Shown here: piece by piece, positions 32,209 through 39,462 of the stretch
Position numbering within the stretch: position 1 is the stretch's first letter
How the letters are laid out: every line of letters begins with the position of its first letter
Assembly (NCBI GenBank): GCA_019746355.1
Contig: JAIESC010000186.1
Location: 1-43,590, forward strand
Direction of reading: 5' to 3'
Length of the DNA: 43,590 nucleotides
Source of the DNA: Xanthobacteraceae bacterium
Lineage (GTDB): Bacteria > Pseudomonadota > Alphaproteobacteria > Rhizobiales > Xanthobacteraceae
Program-made: the position numbers and the translations under genes
Notes under the pieces: generated by a model
Seen by the model: the letters and a program-made list of their open reading frames with translations, nothing else
Told to the model about the DNA's origin: nothing
The model's database searches: none

Positions 32209-32314
32209 GTCATTCCGGCCGCGCGAGCGAAGCGAGCGAGAGCCGGAATCCATAACCACGACTCGGGGTTATGGATTCCGGGTTCGCGGGCTGTCGCCCG
32301 CGCCCCGGAATGAC
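32209..32314. repeat. Palindromic intergenic element, copy E (GTCATTCCGGG family)
   Basis: About 106 bp with outer arms GTCATTCCGG and CCGGAATGAC and inner arms CCGGAATCCATAACC and GGTTATGGATTCCGG. It separates the permease and ATPase genes of one ABC importer and ends 29 bases before the ATPase start codon. Confidence 0.85.
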
Positions 32315-32343
32315 AGAGAAAAATTGAACGGATTGTCCTCGTA

Positions 32344-33453
32344 ATGGCGAGCATCTCGCTTAAGAACCTGACCAAGAGCTTCCAGGCCGGCGACGACGCG
32401 CCCGCCGCGGTGTCCGATCTCAATCTCGAGATCGCCGACAACTCGTTCGTCACGCTGCTCGGGCCGAGCGGCTGCGGCAAGACCACAACGCTGCGCATGA
32501 TCGCGGGCTACATCGTGCCCGATACCGGCTCGATCCATGTCAATGGCCGGCTCATTTCCGCGCCCGGCAGCGTCGTGCCGCCGGACCAGCGCGGCATGGG
32601 CATGGTGTTCCAGAACTACGCGGTGTGGCCGCACAAGACCGTCTACGAAAACGTCGTGTTCGGGCTGAAGCTGCGAAAGGTACCGGCGGCAGAAGCGAAG
32701 AAGAAGATCGCCGACATCCTCGCGCAGGTGAACCTCACCGGGCTCGAGCAGCGCTATCCGAACGAGCTCTCCGGCGGCCAGCAGCAGCGCGTCGCGCTCG
32801 CCAGAAGCCTCGTGGTCGAGCCGGAAATCCTGCTGCTCGACGAGCCGCTGTCCAACCTCGATGCCAAGCTCCGCGAGCACATGCGCGGCGAGCTGAAGCA
32901 GCTGCAGCGCCGCACCGGCATCACCTTCGTCTACGTCACCCACGACCAGGCCGAGGCGCTGGCGCTGTCCGACATGGTCGCCGTGATCCACGGCGGCAAG
33001 CTGCAGCAATACGGCACCCCACAGGAGGTCTATGCGCGGCCGGCGAACCGGATCGTCGCTGACTTCATGGGGCTGGTGAACCTCGTCCCCGGCAAGGTCA
33101 GCGCCGCGATCAACGGCACCGCCACGATCGAGGCGGCCGGCGGCCTCAAGCTCCTGGTGACGCAGACCGAGGGGTTCGGCACCGGCGACAGCGTCGACGT
33201 CTCGATCCGACCGGAGAACATCCGGCTCGCAAGTCCTGGTCTTGCAGATTCTGGCCTCGCCGGGAGCGGCGGCGTGCGCGGCACGATCACCGAGCGCACC
33301 TTCCTCGGCAACATCAGCGAGTACTATGCGAGCCTCGACTCCGGTCCGACGCTTCGGGTACAGACCCATCCGGCCCAGATTTTCGCCGTCGGCGACCAGG
33401 TCACCATCGATGTCGACGCCGCGCAATGCACCGTGTTTCGCAGCAATCCATAG
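32344..33453 (+). CDS. ABC transporter ATP-binding protein (FbpC/PotA type)
   Basis: A 369-residue ATPase that powers the importer. Walker A is GPSGCGKTT (about residues 40-48), the Q-loop lies in MVFQNYAVWPH, the ABC signature is LSGGQQQRVALARSL (about 139-153), Walker B with D-loop is LLLDEPLSNLD, and the switch histidine is in VYVTHDQAEAL. A C-terminal TOBE-like regulatory domain occupies about residues 240-369, as in Fe3+, polyamine and sugar importers. The gene is followed after 10 bp by the alpha/beta hydrolase gene. The substrate cannot be told from the ATPase. Confidence 0.92.
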   Translation: MASISLKNLTKSFQAGDDAPAAVSDLNLEIADNSFVTLLGPSGCGKTTTLRMIAGYIVPDTGSIHVNGRLISAPGSVVPPDQRGMGMVFQNYAVWPHKTVYENVVFGLKLRKVPAAEAKKKIADILAQVNLTGLEQRYPNELSGGQQQRVALARSLVVEPEILLLDEPLSNLDAKLREHMRGELKQLQRRTGITFVYVTHDQAEALALSDMVAVIHGGKLQQYGTPQEVYARPANRIVADFMGLVNLVPGKVSAAINGTATIEAAGGLKLLVTQTEGFGTGDSVDVSIRPENIRLASPGLADSGLAGSGGVRGTITERTFLGNISEYYASLDSGPTLRVQTHPAQIFAVGDQVTIDVDAAQCTVFRSNP

Positions 33454-33463
33454 GAGTTGAGCC

Positions 33464-34414
33464 ATGAACGACGCCAGCGTCCAGGTTTCCGTGAAGGGCC
33501 AGGAGCATTGGACCACCAAGGACGCGGCCAGGCTGTTCCTGTGGGAGAAACGCGCGCCAGGCGGACCGAAGAACGGCACCGTGCTGTTCGTGCACGGCTC
33601 GTCGATGGCCTCGCAGCCGACCTTCGACCTCCAGGTGCCGGGCCGGCCCTATTCCTCGGCGATGGACTACTTCGTCTCGCAGGGTTTCGACACCTGGAGC
33701 GTAGACATGGAGGGCTACGGCCGCTCCACCAAGGACCGCGGCCTCGACGCCACCATCTCCGAGGGCGCGGACGACCTGAAGGCCGCGACCGACTACATCT
33801 TCAAGACCCGCAATCACACCGGGCCGCTCCTGGTCTACGGCATCTCCTCGGGCGCGTTGCGCGCCGCCCTGTTTGCGCAGCGCCATCCCAATCGCGTCAA
33901 GCGGCTGGCGCTCGACGCCCACGTCTATACCGGCGAAGGCAGTCCCACGTTGGTCGAGCGCAAGAAGAAGCTGCCGGAGCTGACCAAGACCAAGCGCCGG
34001 CCGATCAGCCGCGCGTTCGTGCGCTCGATCTTCGAGCGCGATCATCCCGGCACCGCCGACGACAACGTCATCGAGGCGTTCGCCAAGCACATCCTCGAGC
34101 TCGACGACTCGATTCCGAACGGCACGTATATCGACATGTGCAACCACCTGCCGGTGGTCGATCCGGAGAAGATCGTGGTGCCGACCATCATCATGCGCGG
34201 CGAATACGACGGCATCGCGAGCTTCAAGGACCTCCTGAACTTCTTCGAGAAGCTGCCGAACCCGGATAAGACCTTCGCGGTGATGCCCGGCATCGCCCAT
34301 GCCTCGTTCCAGCAGAAGAACTACATGATCGCCTATCACATCCTGCTGGGCTTCTTCACCCAGCCGGAGCCGATCTACTCGACCTACAAGCCGGGCCAAA
34401 CCGGCGGGCACTGA
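33464..34414 (+). CDS. Alpha/beta hydrolase encoded inside the ABC importer operon
   Basis: A 316-residue cytoplasmic enzyme of the alpha/beta-hydrolase fold. The oxyanion loop is LFVHGSSMAS (about residues 41-50), the nucleophile elbow is GISSG with Ser128, an acid residue lies in RGEYDGIAS (about 248) and the catalytic histidine in PGIAHASFQ (about 285). An aromatic loop with MEGYGRS (about 82-88) is typical of lipase-like and ring-cleavage-product hydrolases. Its place between ATPase and binding protein suggests that it cleaves the imported compound, for example an ester or amide (inference). No signal peptide is seen. Preceded by GGAGTTG, it has no overlap with its neighbours. Confidence 0.85.
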   Translation: MNDASVQVSVKGQEHWTTKDAARLFLWEKRAPGGPKNGTVLFVHGSSMASQPTFDLQVPGRPYSSAMDYFVSQGFDTWSVDMEGYGRSTKDRGLDATISEGADDLKAATDYIFKTRNHTGPLLVYGISSGALRAALFAQRHPNRVKRLALDAHVYTGEGSPTLVERKKKLPELTKTKRRPISRAFVRSIFERDHPGTADDNVIEAFAKHILELDDSIPNGTYIDMCNHLPVVDPEKIVVPTIIMRGEYDGIASFKDLLNFFEKLPNPDKTFAVMPGIAHASFQQKNYMIAYHILLGFFTQPEPIYSTYKPGQTGGH

Positions 34415-34446
34415 GCAATTTCGGTGGTTTGCACCAACCTATCCAC

Positions 34447-34557
34447 GTCATGGCCGGGCTTGACCCGGCCATCTATGAAGCGGTGCAGCGGCAGCCTCAC
34501 GTAGGTCCACGGCAGCCGCGCCATCGTATGGATGCGCGGGTCAAGCCCGCGCATGAC
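34447..34557. repeat. Palindromic intergenic element, fourth type (GTCATGGCCGGG)
   Basis: About 111 bp beginning GTCATGGCCGGGCTTGACCC and ending GCGGGTCAAGCCCGCGCATGAC. Each end forms its own hairpin (GGCCGGGCTTGACCCGGCC and GCGCGGGTCAAGCCCGCGC). It lies between the hydrolase and binding-protein genes of one operon. An open frame of 64 codons across it is a product of the repeat, not a gene. Confidence 0.75.
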
Positions 34558-34648
34558 AGCGGAGAGAGCGGTGCAAGCCAGCTAAAACCGCCAAGCAAAA
34601 TGGCCGGGAAAGCCCGGCCGTGATTGAGACTCGAATGGGAGGAAGACT

Positions 34649-35659
34649 ATGCTCAATCGTAGAGGCATTCTCGCAGCCGTCGCGGTGCTGACTTTCGCAA
34701 GTGCAGCGTCGGCGCAGGACGCAACCGACGCGGCCAAGGCAAAAGCCGAAGGCAAGGTGGTCTGGTACACCTCGACGCCGCTGCCGCAGGCGCAGAAGAT
34801 CGCCAACGCCTTCGAGAAGGAATACGGCATCAAGGTCGAGCTGTTCCGCTCCGGCGGCTCGGCGGTGCTGCGGCGCTTCCAGCAGGAGATCGACGCCGGC
34901 CGCATTGCCGCCGACGTGCTGACCACCTCGGATCCCGCGGCCGCCGCCATGCTCGGGCGCAAGGGCGTGTTCGTTGCGTTCAAGCCGAAGAACTTCGACA
35001 AGGTGCCGGACGCCGCGAAAGACAAGGACGGCTTCTTCGTCGCCCAGCGCCTCAACCTGATGACCAATTATCTCCGCTCCGACAAAGTGCCGGAAGCGGA
35101 CGAGCCGAAGACCTGGAACGACCTCGCCAACCCGAAATACAAGGGCAAGATGGTGATCGGCGACCCGTCGTTCACCTCGCTTCTGGTCTCGGTGGTCGGC
35201 ATGATGTCGAAGGAGCGCGGCTGGGGCTTCTACGAGAAGCTTCGCGCCAACGACACCATGGTGGTGCAGGGCAACCAGCAGGCCGCCGACATGCTCAAGC
35301 GCGGCGAGCGGCTGATCGCGGTCGGCGCGCTCGACTCCTACGCTGCGGAAGATCGCGCCGCAGGTCATCCGATGAAGACGCTTTATCCGAGCGACGGCGT
35401 GTTCGTCATCCCCTCGCCGACCTCGGTGGTGAAGGGAAGCCCCAATCCGAACGCGGCAAAGCTGTTCGCCGAGTACAACATCAGCGACGAGGTGCAGAAA
35501 ATCTTTCCGGCGGACGGCGGCTTCGCTGCGCGCGCCGACATCGCCGCACCGTCCGGCTCGCCGCCGCTGTCGAGCCTGAAGATCCTCGCGGTCGACTACG
35601 ACTACATCGAAAAGGAGACGCCGCGGATCAAGCGGCGCTTCAACGAGATCTTCCAGTAG
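34649..35659 (+). CDS. ABC transporter extracellular substrate-binding protein (family 1, AfuA/FbpA type)
   Basis: A 336-residue exported protein with signal peptide MLNRRGILAAVAVLTFASA and cleavage near ASA-QD (about residue 23). The mature part has the binding-protein pattern KVVWYTSTPLPQAQKIANAFEKEYGIKVELFRSGG, VLRRFQQEIDAGRIAADVLTTSDPA and TWNDLANPKYKGKMVIGDPS. The late GVFVIPSPTSVVKGSPNPNAAKLF region is common to Fe3+ and related importers. The paired tyrosines that bind ferric ion in FbpA are not clearly present; YDYIEKE near the end is the only Y-x-Y. An organic ligand is therefore possible. The gene follows the hydrolase gene and repeat, with GGGAGGAAG as ribosome binding site. Confidence 0.9.
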   Translation: MLNRRGILAAVAVLTFASAASAQDATDAAKAKAEGKVVWYTSTPLPQAQKIANAFEKEYGIKVELFRSGGSAVLRRFQQEIDAGRIAADVLTTSDPAAAAMLGRKGVFVAFKPKNFDKVPDAAKDKDGFFVAQRLNLMTNYLRSDKVPEADEPKTWNDLANPKYKGKMVIGDPSFTSLLVSVVGMMSKERGWGFYEKLRANDTMVVQGNQQAADMLKRGERLIAVGALDSYAAEDRAAGHPMKTLYPSDGVFVIPSPTSVVKGSPNPNAAKLFAEYNISDEVQKIFPADGGFAARADIAAPSGSPPLSSLKILAVDYDYIEKETPRIKRRFNEIFQ

Positions 35660-35699
35660 CCCTGGACGCAGCAGGGTGAGCAAAGCCGCGAAGCGGCGT

Positions 35700-35734
35700 G
35701 CCCACGTCGTCCAGCCGAACAGGAAGACGTGGGC
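35700..35734. repeat. Hairpin-forming intergenic repeat-like element
   Basis: GCCCACGTC and GACGTGGGC form a 9-bp stem around a 17-base loop, within a stretch resembling rhizobial short repeats (AAAGCCGCGAAGCGGCGTGCCC is another small hairpin just before). It fills the gap between convergent genes and may end transcription of the ABC importer operon. No T-run follows. Confidence 0.45.
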
Positions 35735-35827
35735 CCGGCGCTAGCGCGCCCTGGCCCGCCCTTCTACGTCTGGACTCACACACCTCGATGTCGCTGGCGG
35801 AACGGATACCGGCCGCCGTCGCTTGCA

Positions 35828-36562
35828 CTAGCTCGCCTTGGGCAACTCCGTCGGCTCCTCCGCCGGGGAAAAGTACATGCCCGACATCGGATCGATCCAG
35901 GCGAGATGATCCTTCACGCCTTTGACCCCGGGAACATTCTCGGCGGCGACGATCAAGGCCTGGCGGGTGCGCTCGTCGGTGATGGTGCCCCAAAGGTCCA
36001 CCACGCCATCGCGCACAATGATGTCGAGTGCGCCGGCCGGTGCCCAGCGCTCGCGGCCGAGCTCCGCCATCAGGCGATCGCGAATGGTCTTGTCGTCGCT
36101 GCCGGCGGGCCTGGCTTCGACGGCAATGCGCGCCAGCGCGTGCAGCAGGTTGGCGCGGCTGACGATGCCGATCACCTTGCCGCCGCGCACCACGGGAACG
36201 CGCTTGATGCGCCGCTTTTCCATCAACGTGACCACCTCTTCCAGCGGTGTCTCCTCGGTCACGCTGACCGGATCGCGCGTCATCACTTCGCCGACCTTGC
36301 GGCCGTGCGCCTGCACGTATTCCTCGGCGAGCTGCCCCGGGCCCGCAAAGAATTCCATCCAGCGCGGCCGCCGGCGACCGGTCGCGGTCTCCGCCCGGCG
36401 CAGCAGATCGCCTTCGGTGATCATGCCGACCAGCGTTCCGTTCGCATCGAGCACCGGCAGCCCGCTGATGTCGTTCTGCAGCATAACGCGCACGGCGCGC
36501 GCGAGCGTATCGTCGGGGCTGACGGAAATAACGTATTGCGTCATGACGTCCTGGGCTCTCAT
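35828..36562 (-). CDS. CBS-pair and BON domain protein
   Basis: A 244-residue cytoplasmic protein. Two CBS motifs occupy about residues 1-60 (AQDVMTQYVISVSPDDTLARAV; SGLPVLDANGTLVGMITEGDLL) and 90-150 (VGEVMTRDPVSVTEETPLEEVV; KRVPVVRGGKVIGIVSRANLL). A BON-like domain covers about 165-225 (ALDIIVRDGVVDLWGTITDER). CBS pairs bind adenine nucleotides, so the protein may sense energy charge under low oxygen. The start at 36562 is supported by AAGGAGG five bases upstream. Upstream lies a FixK/FNR-type box (36615-36628) that would place the transcription start about 18 bases before the ATG. Target partner unknown. Confidence 0.88.
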   Translation of the reverse strand: MRAQDVMTQYVISVSPDDTLARAVRVMLQNDISGLPVLDANGTLVGMITEGDLLRRAETATGRRRPRWMEFFAGPGQLAEEYVQAHGRKVGEVMTRDPVSVTEETPLEEVVTLMEKRRIKRVPVVRGGKVIGIVSRANLLHALARIAVEARPAGSDDKTIRDRLMAELGRERWAPAGALDIIVRDGVVDLWGTITDERTRQALIVAAENVPGVKGVKDHLAWIDPMSGMYFSPAEEPTELPKAS

Positions 36563-36614
36563 AGCATCCTCCTTCCGGATGGCTTGACGATGGCCCGGTT
36601 CGCGCTCCTGCAAC

Positions 36615-36628
36615 TTGAGGAATGTCAA
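36615..36628. promoter_or_regulatory. FixK/FNR-type box for the CBS-BON gene
   Basis: TTGAG-GAAT-GTCAA matches the TTGAT-N4-ATCAA consensus in spacing and at most positions. Its centre, 36621.5, is 41.5 bases from a start of transcription near 36580 on the minus strand, which leaves an 18-base leader that contains the AAGGAGG of the CBS-BON gene. Confidence 0.7.
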
Positions 36629-36677
36629 AAGACGCGACAAACCACGCGGGTCGCCGTCGAAAATATCCGAAAGGGAT

Positions 36678-36691
36678 TTGATGCAGGTCAA
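36678..36691. promoter_or_regulatory. FixK/FNR-type box for the small gene at 36758
   Basis: TTGAT-GCAG-GTCAA, a near-consensus box. At -41.5 it predicts a plus-strand start near 36726 and a 32-base leader for the 65-residue protein gene. Confidence 0.7.
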
Positions 36692-36757
36692 TGCCCGATT
36701 CAACGGGTCGCTCGAAAACACCGTTTAGATTGCCGAACCCTGCGGATTTCGCGCCGA

Positions 36758-36955
36758 ATGCCGACAGAAGCCTGGAAGCCGATCGTCAACGCCCCGTTCG
36801 ATTGCGACCTCGAGGTTGCGGTCCTCGAGGGTGAAGATGTGCATGCCCTGGTGGTCTGCTGCCGGCGGGCGAGGCAGGGCTGGGTCAACGCCGCGACCGG
36901 CAAGCCGATCGACGTGCATCCGACCCACTGGCGTGAATGGACGAACGGGCAATAG
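36758..36955 (+). CDS. Small hypothetical protein of the oxygen-response block
   Basis: A 65-residue soluble protein with sequence features of a small folded beta protein: WKPIVNAPFDCDLEVAVLEG, HALVVCCRRARQGWVNAATG and DVHPTHWREW. A pair of adjacent cysteines (33-34 region) and the C-terminal H-P-T-H-W could bind a metal. I recognise no named family, although short proteins of this type are common near FixK-controlled genes in alphaproteobacteria. It is divergent from the CBS-BON gene, with its own FixK-type box upstream. The ribosome binding site is weak (GCGGA). It ends 15 bp from the convergent kinase-fusion gene. Confidence 0.65.
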   Translation: MPTEAWKPIVNAPFDCDLEVAVLEGEDVHALVVCCRRARQGWVNAATGKPIDVHPTHWREWTNGQ

Positions 36956-36970
36956 GCGCACGGAGCAGGA

Positions 36971-38533
36971 TCATCTGAGTGCGGCTGCCGGAAACAGCGC
37001 CCGGGCCCGGGCCAGGGTCTCGGCCGGGGTGCCCGACGCGTCGACGCGCGCCCAGGTGATATCGCCGGTTGCGAAATCCTCCTGCATGCGGGCGACGGCC
37101 GCATCGGCGTCGGAGGCATCGGGGCCGCGGCCGCCGATGCGTCCGACGCGCGTGGCCAAATCCGCGGTGAGAAAGAGCCCATGGAACCCGGCTCCGGCGG
37201 CACGGGCGGCATCTTCGATCGCCTGCCGTTCGGCCGGCTTCGCGAACACGGCGTCGACGATGACGGAAAATCCGGCACGGGCAATCCGGCGGGCCTTGCC
37301 ATTCAAGGCTGCATAGAGGCGCTCGGACACTTCCGCGCGATAGGCGTCCGGCGGCAGCCGGCTGGTTTCAGCCACGCCGTGCATGGCCTTTCGCTCCGCG
37401 TCGGAACGCAGCACGATCGCTCCGGGCGCAGGCGACAGACAGGGCGCGAGCGACCGGGCCAGCACCGACTTGCCCGTACCGGAGAGGCCCGCCGTGCAGA
37501 CGACGGTCGCCGGTTGCGACGCGAGCAGCGATTGCGCGAGCTGGAAATATCGCACTGCCGACCGCTCGATCTTGCGGCGGGCACTCTCCGAGGCCTGGTC
37601 GATCCGTGCCGCCGTGACCTTCGCGCGGATGGCCGCGCGCAACGACATGAACAACGGCAATGCGGCGAGGCCGTCATAGTCCGCATCGGCGCGCGTCCCC
37701 GCCAAGTAGCCATTCAGGACGATGTTCGCCGCGCCGTCGAGATCGCGCTCGACCAGGTCCATGAGCAGGAAGGCGAGGTCATAGAGAACGTCGCCGGAGG
37801 CAACCAGCGGATCAAACTCAATGGCATCGAAAGCAACCGGCTCGCCTTCGAGCACCGCGATATTGCCCAGGTGAAGATCGCCGTGACCGCGGCGGACGAA
37901 GCCCGCCTCACCTCGCATGCGGAGCAGCGGCGAGAGCCGCGCCAGCATCGCGCGCGAATTGCGATCGAGGGCGGCAGTCTGCTCGGCCGGAAACAGCGCC
38001 TCACGCTCGCGAAATGCAGCCGTATTCTGCCCGACGTAATCTTCGAGCGCCGCAAGCCAAGGCTCTGCGGCGACGCGCGTCGAACGTGCATGCATGGCCG
38101 AAACCGCCGCGGCGAGCTTCGCAGACAAGGCCGCGTCGAGACCATCGCGATCCGCAACGTGGTCCAGCGTCTGGTCCTCGTCGAAGCGGGCCATCTCGAC
38201 GGCCCACTCGACCGGGCTGCCGGCCCCGCCGATGGCGAGTTGTCCATCGGCTTCGCGGGTGATCGGCACGATTCCCCGGTAAATGTCCGGAGCGAATGGC
38301 TGGTTCACTTCGATCTCGGCGGCACAGGCGGCCTTGCGCTTTGCCAGCGTCGAATAGTCAAGAAAGGGAAAGCGCACCGCCCGTTTCACCTTGAGGGCGC
38401 GGGTGCCGGCCAGAAAAACCGCGGCGGCGTGGGTATCGAGACGCCGCACGACGTCGCCGCCATGGGTCTTGGGATCCTCGAGAAACGTGAAGACCGCGGC
38501 CTGCTCCTCGGATGAATTTGGTTCTGCCGTCAT
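36971..38533 (-). CDS. Fusion of aminoglycoside phosphotransferase-like kinase and P-loop AAA/zeta-toxin-like kinase
   Basis: A 520-residue protein in two parts. Residues 1-330 resemble the APH/ChoK kinase fold: LKVKRAVRFPFLDYST with an ATP-site lysine, the catalytic loop RRGHGDLHLGN (214-224) and the metal-binding FDAIEFDP (235-242, in the place of the DxD motif). Residues 340-520 form a P-loop kinase domain with Walker A GLSGTGKS (349-356), a DxD-like LRSDAERK and VIVDAVFAKPAER. This bifunctional arrangement is widespread in proteobacteria (COG2187 + COG0645) but its substrates are not known. It has a start 65 bp from the FixK-type box at 38592-38605 and may be induced at low oxygen. No drug-resistance role is implied. 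Confidence 0.85.
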   Translation of the reverse strand: MTAEPNSSEEQAAVFTFLEDPKTHGGDVVRRLDTHAAAVFLAGTRALKVKRAVRFPFLDYSTLAKRKAACAAEIEVNQPFAPDIYRGIVPITREADGQLAIGGAGSPVEWAVEMARFDEDQTLDHVADRDGLDAALSAKLAAAVSAMHARSTRVAAEPWLAALEDYVGQNTAAFREREALFPAEQTAALDRNSRAMLARLSPLLRMRGEAGFVRRGHGDLHLGNIAVLEGEPVAFDAIEFDPLVASGDVLYDLAFLLMDLVERDLDGAANIVLNGYLAGTRADADYDGLAALPLFMSLRAAIRAKVTAARIDQASESARRKIERSAVRYFQLAQSLLASQPATVVCTAGLSGTGKSVLARSLAPCLSPAPGAIVLRSDAERKAMHGVAETSRLPPDAYRAEVSERLYAALNGKARRIARAGFSVIVDAVFAKPAERQAIEDAARAAGAGFHGLFLTADLATRVGRIGGRGPDASDADAAVARMQEDFATGDITWARVDASGTPAETLARARALFPAAALR

Positions 38534-38591
38534 GGTCCGGACTGTTCAGCAGCAAGACAGAGCATCGGAAGCCGGAAAACAAATCCGGTCC

Positions 38592-38605
38592 TTGATCAAC
38601 GTCAA
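38592..38605. promoter_or_regulatory. FixK/FNR-type box shared by two divergent genes
   Basis: TTGAT-CAAC-GTCAA. Placed at -41.5 it predicts a minus-strand start near 38557 (24-base leader for the kinase-fusion gene) and a plus-strand start near 38640 (20-base leader for the GTG at 38660). One box could therefore serve both genes. Confidence 0.72.
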
Positions 38606-38659
38606 ACGATGGACAGCGGATATTGCGCATCCTGCAACGGCAAAACCAAGGAGAAGCCC

Positions 38660-39052
38660 GTGAGCCTTCCCAGAAGCTTCAAACGCATCCGTCTGCACCT
38701 GGCCCGCTCGAAAGACCATCCCGCAGGATCGCCGGACCATGGCTACGAGTTCGTCGCTCCGCTCGACCCGGAGGGGCATATCGACGCGGCGCTCTGGAAG
38801 ACGCACCGCGACCAATGCCAGGTGCGCCGCTTCTGGCGCGGCGAAGACGATCGGGTCGGCATTCTGGTTCATCGGCCCGGCGGGAGCGAGCACGCGCGCT
38901 GGGTCTTCGACTACGACAAGGCGCGCGCCGACGACGACGAAACCGGCTACCGCTTCAGTGCTCATCGCATCGCTGTTGGCGAGTATCTGACGCTGCGCGA
39001 CGATAAGGCCGATCACACCTTCAAGGTCGTGACCGTCGAGGCTGCGGCCTAG
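38660..39052 (+). CDS. Conserved hypothetical protein of the oxygen-response block
   Basis: A 130-residue soluble protein. Recognisable stretches are SFKRIRLHLARSKDHPAGSPDHGYEFVAPLD, QCQVRRFWRGEDDRVGILVHRPGGSEHARWVFDYD and YRFSAHRIAVGEYLTLRDD. Similar uncharacterised proteins are, to my knowledge, common in Bradyrhizobium and Rhodopseudomonas. The start is taken as GTG at 38660, with AAGGAG 6-11 bases upstream. An in-frame ATG at 38609 lies only four bases from the FixK-type box, hence upstream of the predicted transcription start, and is less likely; if used, it would add a CxxC-containing N-terminus. Rich in His and Trp, but no known catalytic motif. Function unknown. Confidence 0.7.
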   Translation: MSLPRSFKRIRLHLARSKDHPAGSPDHGYEFVAPLDPEGHIDAALWKTHRDQCQVRRFWRGEDDRVGILVHRPGGSEHARWVFDYDKARADDDETGYRFSAHRIAVGEYLTLRDDKADHTFKVVTVEAAA

Positions 39053-39190
39053 TCGGATGCTTCATCAAAGTTGAAAGGATCGAAGGTCGGAGAAGCGTGC
39101 AAACATTGGTCGCGCGATCCGGACATGAGCCCATTCACTTTGGCTGAAGCTGCCTACTAGGCCGCTGCATCAGCGGGTCTGCAAAGAAAG

Positions 39191-39216
39191 CGGCGGCGAG
39201 GACCACCTCGCCGCCG
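39191..39216. terminator. Stem-loop terminator between the hypothetical gene and the uspA-type operon
   Basis: A perfect 11-bp stem CGGCGGCGAGG / CCTCGCCGCCG with loop ACCA. On the minus strand it is followed by CTTTCTTTGC, which suits termination of the universal stress protein operon; on the plus strand by TTCT only. The remaining bases from 39053 to 39190 hold nothing recognisable. Confidence 0.75.
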
Positions 39217-39247
39217 TTCTGCCGTGAGCCGTTCGGGGACGGATGGC

Positions 39248-39415
39248 TCAAGCGGCCATTTTCAGATCATCCGCGGACTGCGCCTTCTGCTGTTCCGGCA
39301 CATTCCAGCCGGTCCGAAGGCCCCGCGTCTGGTAATCGCCCCAGGCCAGCACGACCGCAAACGAACCGAAGGCCGCGACGATTCCGGCGAGAACGACAAT
39401 GTGAGTGAGCGTCAT
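39248..39415 (-). CDS. Small single-span membrane protein downstream of the universal stress protein
   Basis: A 55-residue protein, MTLTHIVVLAGIVAAFGSFA at its start, with one hydrophobic helix (about residues 5-25) and a polar C-terminal tail (about 26-55) ending LKMAA. The ATG at 39415 is preceded by GAAGGGA about eight bases upstream, and a strong terminator follows the stop. It lies 47 bp after the universal stress protein gene on the same strand, so the two are probably one transcript under the box at 40358. Short single-helix proteins of this kind often accompany respiratory oxidases or stress complexes; no named family is recognised. Gene calling programs with a length limit could miss it. 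Confidence 0.65.
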   Translation of the reverse strand: MTLTHIVVLAGIVAAFGSFAVVLAWGDYQTRGLRTGWNVPEQQKAQSADDLKMAA

Positions 39416-39462
39416 GATTGTTTCCCTTCATTCCATGCCGTTGGACGATCGGGGTTCACCGG

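Noticed and set aside
34429..34623. 64-codon plus-strand frame (MAGLDPAIYEA...MDARVKPAHD)
   Set aside because: It is translation of the palindromic element at 34447-34557; such repeat-encoded peptides are a common annotation error.
36971..38533. Antibiotic-resistance aminoglycoside phosphotransferase
   Set aside because: The APH-like part is fused to a P-loop kinase domain as in a widespread housekeeping family and sits in a low-oxygen gene block; nothing points to drug resistance.
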